From Maratus speciosus (lineage: Eukaryota; Arthropoda; Arachnida; Araneae; Salticidae), in assembly GCA_963932465.1 (NCBI GenBank), contig OZ010788.1:673280484-673344483 (forward strand): DNA of 64,000 nucleotides, in the 5' to 3' direction. Below, one piece after another: positions 23,188-37,900 of the stretch (its first letter is position 1; every line of letters begins with the position of its first letter). The notes beneath the pieces were generated by a model. That model was not told the DNA's origin and did no database searches. It was given only the letters and a program-made list of their open reading frames with translations. Made by a program: the position numbers and the translations under genes.

Positions 23188-23193
23188 TTTATT
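23188..23193 (-). terminator. Polyadenylation signal AATAAA of the lectin gene
   Basis: The minus strand reads GAAAATAAATC 114 bases after the lectin stop codon, giving a compact 3' UTR of about 130-140 nt. No closer canonical hexamer is seen. Confidence 0.65.
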
Positions 23194-23306
23194 TTCTATG
23201 TATTTATGTGAAAACTGCATCAAGCTACTATCTTTGTTATTTGAATCCTTCATTCTTTCTCCTTCCGCGACTTTTGGATCACCCTGTGCATCCTTTCAAT
23301 GTTGTG

Positions 23307-23599
23307 TCATGAGGCAGTTGCTTCTAATGCAAAAGAAAGTTTGGTGAAATTTTTGGGTCGAACTTTAATTTCGGTCCTCAACAGTGATTGATAGTGACCT
23401 TTCCATGTCTCCCAGTTGACGCCGTTGGCATGGCTCTTGTGCTTTCCTTTCAGATACAAGCCATTTAAATTGGACTTGTGACACCTATCGTACCACCATG
23501 CACCTCCGTAAGTTACAGCACAGTTGTTTCCATGATTGTCGTTGTCTTGGTCCTTTGTCGAAAACTTTCTGTTATTGTGCTCAACTGTCATTGAGTCGC
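23307..23599 (-). CDS. Lectin gene exon 6: calcium site, binding pocket and stop codon
   Basis: Acceptor CTATTTTTAG before 23599; TGA stop at 23309-23307. The 293 nt encode residues 204-299. Visible hallmarks are [17 protein letters not shown] (calcium loop and Cys229), [10 protein letters not shown] (Cys242), [18 protein letters not shown] and KVRPK. The chain continues about 14 residues past KVRPK with a NFT sequon, whereas many relatives stop within a few residues of it. A mariner-derived foldback lies only about 125 bases upstream of this acceptor. Confidence 0.94.
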
Positions 23600-26500
23600 C
23601 TAAAAATAGAAATAATTTCCTCTGCATTAATTTATATAAACTAATATATATTTAATACGTAATTAAAAATATATAATATCTATCTATCTATCTATCTATC
23701 TATATATATATATATATATATATATACAGGGTGAGTACAAATGATGGACCCGATTTTATAAAATCATATTTTCGAAACTACCGCACACATTACAATAAGT
23801 GATACATGAATTTAAATAGAAATATACCAAGTTTTTTTCAGTTACAAATGTTCGATGTGTGACTCTCTTGTCACACGGCATACGTCCAATCTGTAATCCA
23901 GTTCGTTCCAAACATTTTGTAGCATCACTCTGTCAATGGTTCTGAATGCAGCACAAATGCGTTCTTTAAGTTCTGGCAGTGTCAAAGACATTGTTTATGT
24001 AGCCAAAAACACTTCCAGAACTGAAAGAACGCATTTGTGCAGCATTCAGAACCATTGACAGAGTGATGCTACAAAATGTTTGGAACGAACTGGATTACAG
24101 ATTGGACATATGCCGTGTGACAAGAGGGTCACACATCGAACATTTGTAACTGAAAAAAACTTGGTATATTTCTATTTAAATTAATGTATCACTTATTGTA
24201 ATGTGTGCGGTAGTTTCGAAAATATGATTTTATAAAATCGGGTCCATCATTTGTACTCACCCTGTATACAGTGGCGTAGCCAAGGGGGGGTTCCAGGGGG
24301 TCCGAACCCCCCGCCCCCCCCCGAAAGTAGAACTGGTTTACTGAATCATGGATTAAAATACAACAGCAAATACTGCTAAAACAGAATCACAAAGGATCTA
24401 TAAAAAATTCCGCTTTAGAGAGGTATTCGTCTTAAAAGGTATAATTCAAAGGTATGTCTTTTTCGGGACTATGAACTTTTCCGTTTTAAGCAGGTTTTCG
24501 TCATAAACAATTTCCGTCTTCACAGTATTCCTTAAAACTGCTAAAACGTACTCACTTCCCAAACTTTTTTCTTTCACGTACCCCTTTCTTAGGTTTTTCA
24601 TTTCGAAGTACCCCCATTTCTCATAAACACACCCCCCTTCCCCCCTCCACTCAAGGAGATAACGTAAACATGCTTTTTTTCATTAGTAATCTTCTTATCA
24701 CAACCATATTATAAATTGGTGCAAATTACTTTGATATTCCTAATATTTTTGTGACTTCCGCCATTACGGATATTATTTTCACATACCCCCAGGGGTACAC
24801 TACCGCAGGTTGGGAACCACTGCTGTAACACCACCTTTGAAGAACATAAATCTATTACAGGAAAATCTGTGAAGATGACCTATCTCAAAGGAAAACAATT
24901 CAAGGTTCGTGAAAGCAACAAATAACCAGGGAGCGATAGGGAGAATGGAAGCTGGAGAGACACTCTTAGGGGTCTTTAAAGACTTAAAAATAGCCAAAAG
25001 CGTCATATCAAGAATCTGGAAACGGTTTAAAGACACTGGTATAATGTCCACAGACAACCAGGTCAAGGTAGAAAACATACCACAGTAGGGTTTCAGGACT
25101 GTAATTTGCCAACGATTGCTAAAAGAAATAGGCAATTGACGTCAGTTCAGATTGTAGGGAGTTTGCTACAGTAACAAGAACTCGACTATCCTGGTTTACT
25201 GTGAGTCACAGTTTGCAAGGAAACCCATGATTTGTGTTCCACTAATTCCGGTAGCGAAATGCGCCCGCCGTGGTGCAGAGATCATCGTCATTGGAGTACC
25301 ACGGACTGGAGCCAAGTTCTCTTTACCGATGAATCCCGATTTTGTTTAGCGAGTTACTACAGACGTGTTATCATATGGAGGGAGAAAATCACATGCAATA
25401 AGGCTGCAAACATCCCTGAAAGGCATCGATACAAAGGTCGTGGAATCATGGTATGGACGGACATCATTTTGAATGGCCGCAGTAACCGACACATTTTTAC
25501 CAGTGCAACTGTGAATGCTAAAATATACAGAGATGAAGTTCTTGATCCTCCTGTCAAGTTGTTTAAGGGTGCAATCGGAAGATTCGGAATTTTATGATTA
25601 TTAATGGTCTAGAAAGGCGCTACCCCCTTCCACGGAACTCCTAAGTGTCCCTTCCACAGCTGCATAAATCCAACCCGTCCGAAGCTTACTGCTGAACTTG
25701 GAGAATGTTCTAAAACTATTTCGAACCATCTAAAATAAATTGGCTGAGAAGTACAAAAACATAAACTACCATGAACCATATTTTACACATTCTAATACTT
25801 CCAAAAAGTGCTAATCCATCACAAATAAACTTATTACAAAAATTTAACTTCCTTAAAGACGACCAGATATCAGAAGCAACTATTAGATCGAATATGGTAT
25901 CAAAAGTGGCGAGACATGAAACATGGAAACCCCAAAGAATTATGGCTGAATAAGACAATTGTAACAAAACTGCTTTTTCCAGCATGAACTACACTTGATG
26001 TGTGTGCTTCTTACATTACTAGTTTCTGTAGCTGAAAATGCACGATCTTTTTCTTAAAGTTAAAACCTTCCCACATAGCATTTTTAATTTGCAGAAAATT
26101 TGCAACAATCTTGCTGTGAAAACCTGCAGAGTTGCACTAAGCTCAGCATGACAAGACTGAAAGTTCATAACAAGACTGCAGCAAGATAACGCAAACGCCG
26201 AAGTCACCACATTTTGAACTTGCAGCTAACTTGTCGTGCAAGTTAAATTCATACTATATCAAATTTATTGCAAACTAACGGCAAACAAGTAATCAAAACT
26301 ACTGCAAACTTACTGCAAAGTAGTAAACTTTCCCTTTCACACTATAAGTTTAACCCCTTCGAAAGGGTCCATAGACCTGATCAAGTCTATTGTGAAGGTG
26401 CATGTATCGGTTTTATCACCATAAACAAGTTTAGGTAATATTTGTACTTTTCATTTCGAGCATTTTTTGGTATTTAATAAGTATAGCGTTTAGAAAAAGC

Positions 26501-28001
26501 GGTGCCTACCGAATAAAATTTTTGCAATATCTGCGTATGTGCTGATTGTCTATTCTCTCAACAGAGAGATTTTTTGCTTTCTTCAATTTCATGAATTAAA
26601 GACAGTCTTGCATCACTTTCACAACAAACTACTCATGGAAGGGGGTGATGGTATACCTTGCGGGAGATTTGCTGCGAATTTCTCAATTCAAATTTGTTAC
26701 GGCTAGATAATATCAGAAAAAATCAAACTTGTTGCTAATTCTCATGCTATCTGGGTTATCTCAAAAACTCCCATGGGGAGCGCGGCTGATCGCGTGAACG
26801 GCTCATGCGATTGACACTTGTGTGAAATCCTTATCCAATATCTATTACAGCACAAGTTCTTAATTCAATGACAAGAAACTAAACATGGAAATTGCTGTTT
26901 TAAACTTAACCACTTGATCCTAACTTTATTGTAGGCAAATATTATGTAATATGAAACATGATTTAACCCATTCGCTGCCAAAACTATAAAGTAAGAATTT
27001 TCAAATTTTTTTGTTAAAATTTGTTTGCTACCACAAATTCAGAAAGGTAAATTTCGCTTTACTAATACAGCGAAATTTCTGCCAATAAATGAGGCAATTT
27101 CTTTCATTCTAAAATATGACAAAGTAATTAATAAATTAAAGCCACGAGTATACTCGTGGATGACAGCGAATGGGTTAATTAAATTTAACTCTTCAGTATG
27201 CGCTCAGCTTTTTTACATCATAGTGAATCTTTTTCATTGGTAAATATTAATGTAACTTAACAATGTATTATTAGTTGCCGTTATAGAGATTGGTCTTACA
27301 TTTTTTATCCATGCTTTTTTTTAAATTAAGAAATTAAATAAGGATATACCTAAATTCTTAAAGTTACTCGAAATACTTCCATTATACATACACAGTCAAG
27401 ACAAGATTGCAAGGGACTGGTAAAAAGCTCCATTTTAGACAGGCTTCCATAGAAAGAAGTGTAATTAATTATACTTCTAAGATACACTACCTCAATAAGA
27501 TCTATTGTTCGTTTCGCAGGGATTCTGAAACTCTTCCGTTTGAGACAGGATCCCGTTATAGAAAGATTCCACTTTCACAGGTTTCACTAAAGAACGAAAA
27601 AAATCCACTTTCAGACAGGTTTTCAGCAAATTTAATTGTATCGCAGTTCATATTAAGACCATGTAACGCTTCCGTTAAAGACAGGATTCTGTCATAGACA
27701 ATTACTATTTTGACAAGTTTTATTCTATTCATATGACATAAATAAGTATATTTATATAAATACACAAAACTTGTAAAAATGGAACCTGCCTATAACGGAA
27801 TTCTGTCTTAAACAGAAATGTTCCATAGTGCTACGGAAAAGAACACTATAGAAATACGCCTGATAACACAAAAACTTGTGTAAAACGGAATTTTTCAGCA
27901 ATATTTACGATTTCATCTTGACAGGTTTTACTGTATATATAACCTGAAGGAAAAATTCTGGACCCCCCCCCCCCGAAACGAAATCCTGGCTACGCCACTG
28001 C

Positions 28002-28058
<57 letters not shown>

Positions 28059-28956
28059 AGATTTTGTCCTGACTGACTCGTAATCAACGCAGAGCCCAAA
28101 CTACTGAACCTAGAAGCAAGAAAAGTTCTGGAAAAATATTTCTTATGACATAAGCGTGCACTAACAAAGGATTTTTGAAAATCCTTCCCCCTAAGGGGTT
28201 TAAAGGGGTTGTCGAAAATTTTAGAACATCTGGCCATATCTCAGCAGCTGTTTTAGGTAAAAGTGTGAAATTCCAGAAAATAAATCTACTAAAAAAATAA
28301 TTAATCATGTATTTCAGCGATTTAGAAATTTCCTCCCCCCTAAAGGTGTTAAAAAGGGGGTCGAAAATTTTAGAACATTTGGCATATGTCAGCAGCTGTT
28401 TTAGGTAGGAGCTTGAAATTCCAGAAAATAAATCTACTAAAAAAATAATTAAACGTGTATTTCAGCGATTTTAGACCCCCTCCCCCCCGAAAAATTTTAG
28501 AACATTTGGCATATCTCAGTGGTGAGGGCTGTCGTTTTCGACCAGTTCGTCTCTTCGTTTGGGCATTAGGTCGTGTGACGCGCGTTGGGAGGTGCGCGGT
28601 CCTTGGCTGGGGTTTTCGTGAGGGGTGGCCTTAGCGGGTCGCCGCTGGCGACGGCCTCCGGGTCATTCCCGATCGGGGGCGTAAGGGTCTGTGTGGATCC
28701 AGGACCGGATGGTGGAACTCCATCATATCTCAGCAGCCGTTTTAGGTAGAAGAGAGAAATTCAGGACAAGAAACCTACTAAAAAGTAGTTACACACAGGT
28801 ACTTCAGTGATTTTAGAGCTATTTTGTCTGTTATTTGGCCAACATCGACATGAACTGGATAATGTACGATTATACGAATAAGAAAATAATTATGGATTAT
28901 TATCATTTCATTTAATATTGAAATTCATTATAAAAATTAAATTTTTATTTTGTAAA

Positions 28957-28992
<36 letters not shown>

Positions 28993-31900
28993 TAAAAAAG
29001 ATGAGACGAACTTTACGGGATGATAGAGCACGCAACAACTAACATTTTTTGTATGAGAAACCATTAATGGCAGCAGTCCTTTTATTCAATAAAAACAACA
29101 GGTTGTCTTACTTTAATTCGAAACTTGATTTTTGTTTATGATTAACAATGATGAAGACACTTACATTAAATTTTCTGTTTGTATAAAATACGATGTCATA
29201 TCAGAGAGTACTGGAAATGCGGTCAGTAATACCATATGTAACGTTTAGTACATTGCAAAATAGAGAGTGTCTAGTTCAGCGCTATTTGTATTCAGAGGGT
29301 AACCATTTTCACCACTTATCGTAATTGTGTTACATTTCAGACACGACAAGTGTTATAGTTGCGGATAAAAATCCAGAGTTCGGATGGGCATGAGGCATTT
29401 TTTTTCCTTTGGAGAATAAATAGATAACGACTCCTGTTTTCCATGCAAAAATTGCTTGTTGAGATGTGCTGTAACATAGCTTAATAATTGTTCTATACCC
29501 CTCTATAACTTATTTTAAATTCTTAATAAATAAAACGTATGTCTTATCTGTACTTCACAAGGCACGAAATCATTTGTTTAAATATAACTGCAGGGCTGCC
29601 ACAGGCGACTTTTTTAATTCTACTTCACACCACTTTCTCAAAACAAAAAAATATTGACATACTGTTCGAGAACATTCGCAAGAGAAATATACTACAAAAT
29701 CTGCTTATTTTTTTAACCATTTGGAAAAAGGGTTATTGTCCTCGGTCAGGGTAGGAAATCAAAAACATATCTGAAACGTTTTATTAGTTGAATCCCGCAT
29801 TTTATTCGTTTCCTGATTGATCTATACAGTAATCTGTATTTTCCCTTTACTTTCAACAGAGATGGATGCTTCTGTTGCCACTATTAGAAAAAAGTAATAA
29901 AAACTACAAAAAAAAAATTAATCACTCAGAAACAAATTGAGATACAGCTTTCGAACAAATTACAATTAAAAATGCAATTTTTTCTCTATACGACGATATA
30001 AAAAGTAATATTGTGGGATGTTTAGAAGTTTAAAAATTAAATTTAATTAAAAATGGGTCCAGGAATATTAATGTTTAATCCATGGCGTACGTAATGTGTG
30101 ACAGCTCCGTAGAAGTTTAAAAATGAACAGTACCGAAAATTGTAAAACTGAAATTTCTTTTAAAATTTGTTCATGATGAGTCCAGGAATGTTAATGTTTA
30201 ATTCATGGCGTACGTAATGTGTGATCAACTCCGTGCTATTTTTTATGTCCTTAATTTTAGTCTTTGAAAAAATCATTTTCCAAATGGTCGTTGTAATTTG
30301 TTAAATTGCTTTTTTTTTAAAAAATAGTGGTGCGAATAGAATATAAAAATGGTCGCCTGGGGCAGCCCTGCAGTGCTAGACTGATAGTCCAGGAGCTGGT
30401 GACATCGAAAGCCACGTCATCGCGGAATTGAAAATTTTTCATGTAAGTCGATAGCAAAAAGTCATCCGAACAAAATGAGCTAGGTATGACTAGGTATGAC
30501 AAGCCGAAAATATGTTTAATTAAATTAATCATAATTAAAAAGCTCTGTGAGCAAATGCTTAAACCGGTTATTTTGACCAGTTGATATAAGTTAAATTAAA
30601 AGATAACATTTTTCTTAATTTGACCGCCCACCATTCCACTGCCCCCGTGCTGACACAAAAATTGTGGCGTTCGTAGGAGGAATTTTTTTCATCGCACCTA
30701 TGGCACCTTGAATTTGAATACCAATAATTTCTAAATGATTTTCTTATCTTAGATTTCTGAGATTAAATAAGTCAAAGCAAACTTTTAGAAATCACTGGTG
30801 CGTAAACTGAAGGGGTTGTACAAACAGTTAAGACAATTTCGCCTATTACAGTCTCCATTTCTGTGGCAGATCTCAGATCTAGTATTCAAGGGGCGGTGAC
30901 CCTCCTCTCAACTTACGGGTAATTTTTTTTTTCTCCGAAAAGTTGCTCGTGAACGCAAATTTCATTAATTATATTCACATTCGAAATTTAAGCATCAATA
31001 ATCACTGTATCGAACTTACTATGTGTTACATTCAACAATTTCAAAATAAAATAAAATAAGAATTGCTAATAAAAGCCAGTTTTGCAAATTTAACTTTTTG
31101 TCGAACAATTTAACATTCTGAGATGTTACCACATAAATCCGCACACATTTCTGACGATAAAATACATATTTAAGTGATACAAGATTAAAAATAAACTAAT
31201 ATCATAAGAATTTTTAATTAAAAATCCCAAAAATAGCAATTAGTTATTGTTTTCAACAATACCTGCATTTCCCCTGTAAAAATAAATATGGAGCGTGTAT
31301 TTGTGGTTTTCGTCATCGATCCAAAACTCTTCGTAGTTGGCAAATGTCTTGTTTTGCTCGACGTCCATCAAGTCAAATCTCGCTGAATAAAGTTTTTGAT
31401 TTGTCAAAGCAAATATATTGTCGTTGCCTATAAACAAGAAGGGAAAAAAAATATGCGTGAAACATAGATTATGAAACACTTTTTAACACATTCAAAATAT
31501 TGCAACAAAACTTCATTGAAAAGTGATGTATAAAAAATATGATGTCCACGTAATCAATTTAAAAAACGCATACTCATTTGAAAATTCTACTTTAGCTATA
31601 GTCATCTATTCATTAACAAGTTAGAAATTGTACGTCCAATGAGGTGCGTTCCTACTATAACTAGTTTCATAAATATTCAGATCTGGGTGCAATAGCTGTT
31701 GCACTCTTATGCAAAAATGCAGGAATTCAAAATTTATCACGATTCTATACATTCAATTCAGTCCGACGGAAATGATAGTACTCCCTCTTCAGTAGGACGT
31801 CATCACCATAGCAACCTAGAATCATGACCTATCATGGGATACCATTGGATTAATGACATATGATACGATTTAATATGAGGAAGAAAACTTTTATGAATAT

Positions 31901-34900
31901 CTTTTTAAGTTATGATTCGCTTTTCTTGAAATTTGAAATGATTTGACACAATTCTGCTACGATTCTAAAGATTAAATCTCGTACCATTCGGGATTCTATA
32001 CGGACAGATGGACGCACCGACCTGACAACGACTATAGATGCTACGATTTATATACCGGGTGTCCCAAAACTGACCGATGTATTTTAAAATTCAATAACTT
32101 GCATACGGTGTTATGTAAGATGTCAAGAATTTGTATGACGCGATTCTCAGTTTTAGTTACATATAGCATCGGTAGATGGCGCTGCAAGCAAGAACCGCTC
32201 AATCAAGGCTCGATTTTTCGACCTCTCTCTTCTTCCATACGAAAAAAGGAGATTAAAATGTATTGAATGGATCCCAAAATACGCAAAATCGGGTCTGGAC
32301 TGAGCACCTATTGCTCTCAGCGCCATCTATTGTTTGAAATTCGAACTAAAATCAAGAATCACAGTAAAAAACTCCTGACATCCTACATAACCCTCCTGTA
32401 AAAATTTGTTTTAATATCTGTCACCGTTTGCAAGTTATGGAATTTTAAAATCCATCAGTCATTTTTGGGACACCTGATAATTACGAACACACCTTAAAAA
32501 AAAATCCCTGCCGGCCCGGCCTACAGGCAGAGGTAGATTTCGAAGTCAAATATACTAATTTCACAAACAAAAACCAAATTATGATTAGAGATAAACCCAC
32601 TTTAACAATTTTATCTGGCCACTTTTGGCGAGTTTTTATTTAATTTTTATATTAACTGGTTTTAACAGAATCATGTTAGGGCGGTATTCAAAAAAATACT
32701 TTTCCATGCTCAACAACTCGAAATTTTCTGGCATAACTCCAGATTCATTTTTAATAGGAAAAATATGAAACTTGTTGACGTGATTTTTGAAGTGATTTAT
32801 AAGCGAAGTATGTTTTTAATTTTCGTTCAATTAATTAAAACTTGATATATAAACAATTATTTTCTCAGTAAGACAATATTTTTCGTTTCTAACACAATCG
32901 CTTCGGGAAATTCCATTCAAAATGCCCCCTTTGACATCATTTTTTGAAATATATATTCTGCCTCTGTCAAAAAATCGATCATTACGGTACATTATATAGT
33001 TTCTGAATAAGCGAATCTACCAATAGGATGCGTTTGAGAGCAAAATTGAATTTAAAAATGAGTCAGAAAATAAGCAGTTTGGATTTGAATATTCCTTTAA
33101 TACGATAATTTTTCCAACACAATCCGCTTCGGGAAATTCGGTTCAAAAGACCCAATTTGACAGCATGTTTTAAAATATATTCTGCCTCTATCAAAAAATT
33201 GATCATTACGGTACATTATATAGTTTCTGAGTAAGAAAAGGTACCAATTGGAAGCCTTTGAGAGCAAAAATGAATTGTAAAATGAGTCAGAAAATAAGTA
33301 GTTTGGATTTGAATACACCCTTGCTAAGATGATTTTTTTCTTCAACCGCTATGTATTTTTAATTTGTTTTTGCTGTAAGAGTGGGTCCTATCCAAAACTT
33401 GTCTATATAGATGTTGTAGACAATATTAAGAAGATATATGATAAATTCATGGGGATTTTATATCTTTTGAATTGAGGGAGTTATGGATTTTTTCTTCTTC
33501 AAACGCCCTTTTTGTTTTCGCTTTTAATTTTTTTTGCGGTACGAATTGGTCCTATCAAAAACTTTTGAATATAAAAGTTGTAGATAATGTTAAGGAGATT
33601 CATGATAAAATTAATTGGATTTGATATCTTGAGAATTGACGAAGTTATGAATTTTTTTCTCCCAGAAACCCTATTTTTTGCGCCCCTTGAGCCCATTTTT
33701 AACTTTATCAAAAATCTGTGATACATAAATTTTTGGCCCTATTTTTAGAAGTAATAAAAACTTTAAACTGATTTGATATGTACAAAAATTAAGAAGTTAT
33801 GGGGAGTTTTCGGTTTTCACAAAACTCCTCTCTATTTCCATCCCTTTGGTCCGATTTTGCCCATTAACGAACTTGACTGAGATTTTATACCACTTGATTT
33901 TATGTATCAGTTTGGAAAAGATTGGTGCAGAATTGTGGAAGTTATCTTGTCCAGAAGAAAATGATATATATATATAGATAGATAGATTGATAGATAGATA
34001 AAGTTTTCTACTGAGTGTGGTTTTCGGCTCTAGAAGTTATGATCGGTGTAGATCTGCAAAAATTTTTCAGAAATTCCAACATAGGAACGAAGCCAATAGG
34101 TAGTATTTCATACGAAATCTACCTAATATTTCATACGAAATCTACCTAATATTTCATACGAAATCTACCTAAAAACAAGTACTGATCAGATCGCTATCTA
34201 CACGGTTCTGCGGTGCTTTTACATGTCATTTACTCACTTACGCCTTATACGAATTTAACCTCACTTCTCCTTAATTCATAAAATAAGAACGATAGATGAA
34301 TATCGTTTAAACTAGTGATGGGCAATTCTCGAGATTTTACCAATCGAGAAAAATCGTCATCGTAAAAAAATACAATCGATACAGTCATCGATTACTTCCC
34401 GGAATCTACAATCGAGACAATCGAGATGTTTTTACAATCGATTATTGATTATTATTTTACAGGCTTATAGAGTAATTTTTAAGTTTTTAGTAAATACGTG
34501 ACAACTAAAGATAGATGGAGTAAAACAACATACCAAGAAATCGATGTAAATTTAACACTGAAATGCTCTGAAAAAAGATCTTCCTTTGAAGCTAAATGAA
34601 AGGCTGTGAAAAAACAGAAACAGTAATGTAGTTTGCTGCTATCGTTTTCATTAACTCTTTCATTCAACTTCAAGCCTTTAGAAAGCTGTATTCTAACATT
34701 TGTTAATAATCTTAATACAACTTGTTATGTAATACATCTTATCAGTTTTTGAGCCTTCTGAAAGAAATGTTAATCCCTAAACCTACCCCCTTTTCTGTAC
34801 TAATGGTTTATGACAATTAACAAATTGTTAGAAATGCGTTTAAGAAATTAACTTTAATGTTACAACATCTCCGCTATAGTATTTATCTTTCGAATATTAT

Positions 34901-37900
34901 GTGCCATTCTATATTTTAATGCAGGCCAATAAACTCTAAATGATTAATATCTTTAAGATATGTTCCATATAAATTTCTTTAATAAAGTGTGCATACTAAT
35001 GTTTCGATAAAACACTGCAAAACATTTTAAGTTTGTAATGTTTGAGCATATTAATAATAAGTATCATGGATTTTCATATCAAATTTTATTTTATGTATGG
35101 CAATGTGTATTATGTATGCAAGTCTATTAAATTGAGAGTACTACAGATGAACCAGATGCCAGCAAAATGAGTTGAACACGTTAATCCCAACCCCTCAGAA
35201 TTTTTCAAAACACTCTTTTCAAACAAGTTTTTCAAATATAAGATCAATATGTTATCAAGAAATATGTGAAAGTAATGGTAAGAACAACGCTATTTTCGAA
35301 CGCTAAATAACTTAAGAAAATACTTTCAGTTCATTTACTTACTTTTAAAAATATTATTTAAATTATTCCAGGATTGTAATATCTTTTTGCTAATTTTGCT
35401 TTGTTATAAGTTCCCTTTTATTTTTAATGAAAGTGCGATGTCTAAATCGCGTAATTATGGCGCATTCGATAGAATTGAATAGCTTTTTCACATTTTCGAT
35501 AAAGGCAAAAATTTGATACAAGTTAAAGTTCCCCTAAATATCTAATGCTGTAAGATTTCCCGTTGATCGAAAAAAAAGAGCTTTATCGAAAAAGGGGAAG
35601 GAAAACCAGACAAATATACTTGCTAAAAAGGGAACCTGTCTAAACCGGAAACTGCTTACCACTGCCTATCGATGCCAAAATGATTCTTTAAATTTGCATT
35701 CTAATTAAAAATAGTTACTTTCTGACACATTAACGAACTTATTTTTATTCTCAAGCGTATTAGCTAGGATCGAATTTTTTCCTTTTTCGCTAAAGGCAAA
35801 TGTTTCAAATTTTCGTACATGAGAGCCTAATATTGGGGAATTTCACCATTAATCGAAAACAAAAGAACTTTACCGAAAAACAGAAGGATAACCGGACTCA
35901 TATACCAGCTAAGTGGGAGCCTACCTAAGACGGAAACCGGTTTCCATTCCCTAATGATTCCAAAATATTTTTTTCTGTTTGTACTTGTACTTAAATCCAA
36001 AGTAGTTACTTTTTGATTCATTTAAAAACTCAATTTTATTCTCAGGTGCATTGTATCCAAAAATAGAAGGATAACCGCATAAAGAAACCAGCTAAGAGGG
36101 AAACTGTCTAAAACGGAATTGGTCTTTGGTCCCTAGCGATTGAAACATAACTCTTCGTTGTCTGTACCCAAATCTAAAGTAGCGCCTTTCTAACTCATTT
36201 TTATTCTTAGGTGCATTAGCTAGAATCGATTTGCATTTTCACATTTTTGATAAAAGTAAAAAATTTGATTGAGGAAAAGTTCCTAAATGTTGAATGCGTG
36301 TCTAATTCTGTGGAATTTTCTGGTTGGTCAAAAGAAAAAGAGCTTTATCAAAAAATGGGAGGATAACTAGACAAACTAGCTAAGATGGAATCTGTCTAAA
36401 ACGGAATTGATTTCCAGGTTCTAAATGGGCCCCTAACATGACTGTTGCCCATCTGTACCTAAATCCAAAGTAGTATCTTTGTGAGACATTCACGAACTCA
36501 TTAGAATCGAACAGCATTTTCCTTTTTTCGGTAAAGGCAAACGATTTAATACAGATCAAAGTTAGCCTAAATGTCTAATGCTGTAGAATTTCAAAGTTGA
36601 TCGAAAACAAAAGAGCTTTATCGGAAAGGGAACCAGACAAATATATTTGCTAAGAGAGACGCTGTCTAACAAGGAATTGGTTCCAATCTCTAGCAATAGC
36701 TAATGAAGTTTGATTAAATTCCGTGCATTAGTTTTTGAAATATAGCAGCGTTACCTGTTGGGCTATTTGAACAACAAACAAATCAACACCATTTTACATC
36801 TAGGTCTAACTGAATATGAAGTGTTATTAAATTTTGCGTATTACTTCTTGAGATAGAGCGTTATCAAAATTTTTGTCACATAAAAGACAGATATTTTCTA
36901 AAAACTGACCAATTTATCATGAATCCAATACTTCCTTCTTGTAAAGATAGATGAACGTAAAAATGGAAAAATGCCCCACACAAACTGAATTAAACCCTTT
37001 TCAACTTAAGTATATGTAACAAAATCACACGCCTCCTAATCTGTATCCTTCTTTGAGAAACTATGACTTAAACCAAAAACGCACCAAGTGTCAATCTGAC
37101 TGTGAAAGCTAAATAAATACCCAAAGAACTTCTAACTCATAAGAAAGGGCTCCATTACTGTTTTTCTAAGCTGGGATTTGCATCACATTCATTTCGGTGA
37201 CTTCCCTCCTTTACGCTAGCCAACCCAGCCTACGTAATCATGACGTAGATGGAATATGCTCATTCATTTCTCTCTCGCTCTCTCTCTCGCACCTCAACTA
37301 AAGTCTGCTCGATGCAAACCTTTCGTTTATCTCGAGAGATACCTCTCCTCCATGAAAACCTCTCGCTTACCTCGAGAGATACCTCTCCTCGATGAAAACC
37401 TCTCGCTTACCTCGAGATATGTCTTCTCGGTTCTAACTAAGGCCGAGAATGGGAAATCACTTTTCTTCCATTCTCGACATGTTACTCTCGATGATTGTCA
37501 AGAAAACTGATTTCTCGTTCTCGGTCAAGAAGGGCCGAGAAGAGATATCGAGGGGAGAGCTGGAAAGAGAGATAGGTATGACAATGAGCAGTGAAATGAT
37601 GCAGCCTTCCGATAAATATTATGTATTAAATTAAAAAAAAATCAAAGACAGAGATTGGTGAGTTTCGGGGGGCGCAAGAGTGGACACACGGCGGGGGGAG
37701 GGGGGGGATTTCAAATTTTTACCGAACACGTCATGTGATACATCATTGTAATTTGACAACTCTTTCATATTATGAACCTTTCTCCCATTCACAGTTGAAT
37801 TTCAGGATGCGGGGGGTGAGGGTGTGCGCGGACAAATCTTTAAAACTGTAGCGATATCTAGAATAATTATCATTTAAATGGGTTTTTTGTCGGAGCCTTC

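Larger units (their letters stand above)
24269..28000. mobile_element. hAT-type element of 3.7 kb with perfect 8-bp target duplication
   Basis: Ends CAGTGGCGTAGCCA / GGCTACGCCACTG, followed inward by G/C homopolymer runs. CCTGTATA lies directly outside both ends (24261-24268 and 28001-28008). The duplicated site is the right terminus of the mariner foldback, so the hAT element inserted later. Inside are a hAT-end fragment, a dead Tc1 transposase, a family E element and AT-rich sequence with repeated TTCCGTTTTAAGACAGG-like words. No hAT transposase frame remains. Confidence 0.75.

Noticed and set aside
25232..25597. 121-codon frame as an intact gene
   Set aside because: It encodes only the middle of a Tc1 transposase; the upstream part is in another frame after a stop and the C-terminal part is lost.
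27905..28308. Minus-strand frames of 74-110 codons
   Set aside because: They run through (TA)n, a hAT terminus and a tandem repeat; no protein family is recognisable.
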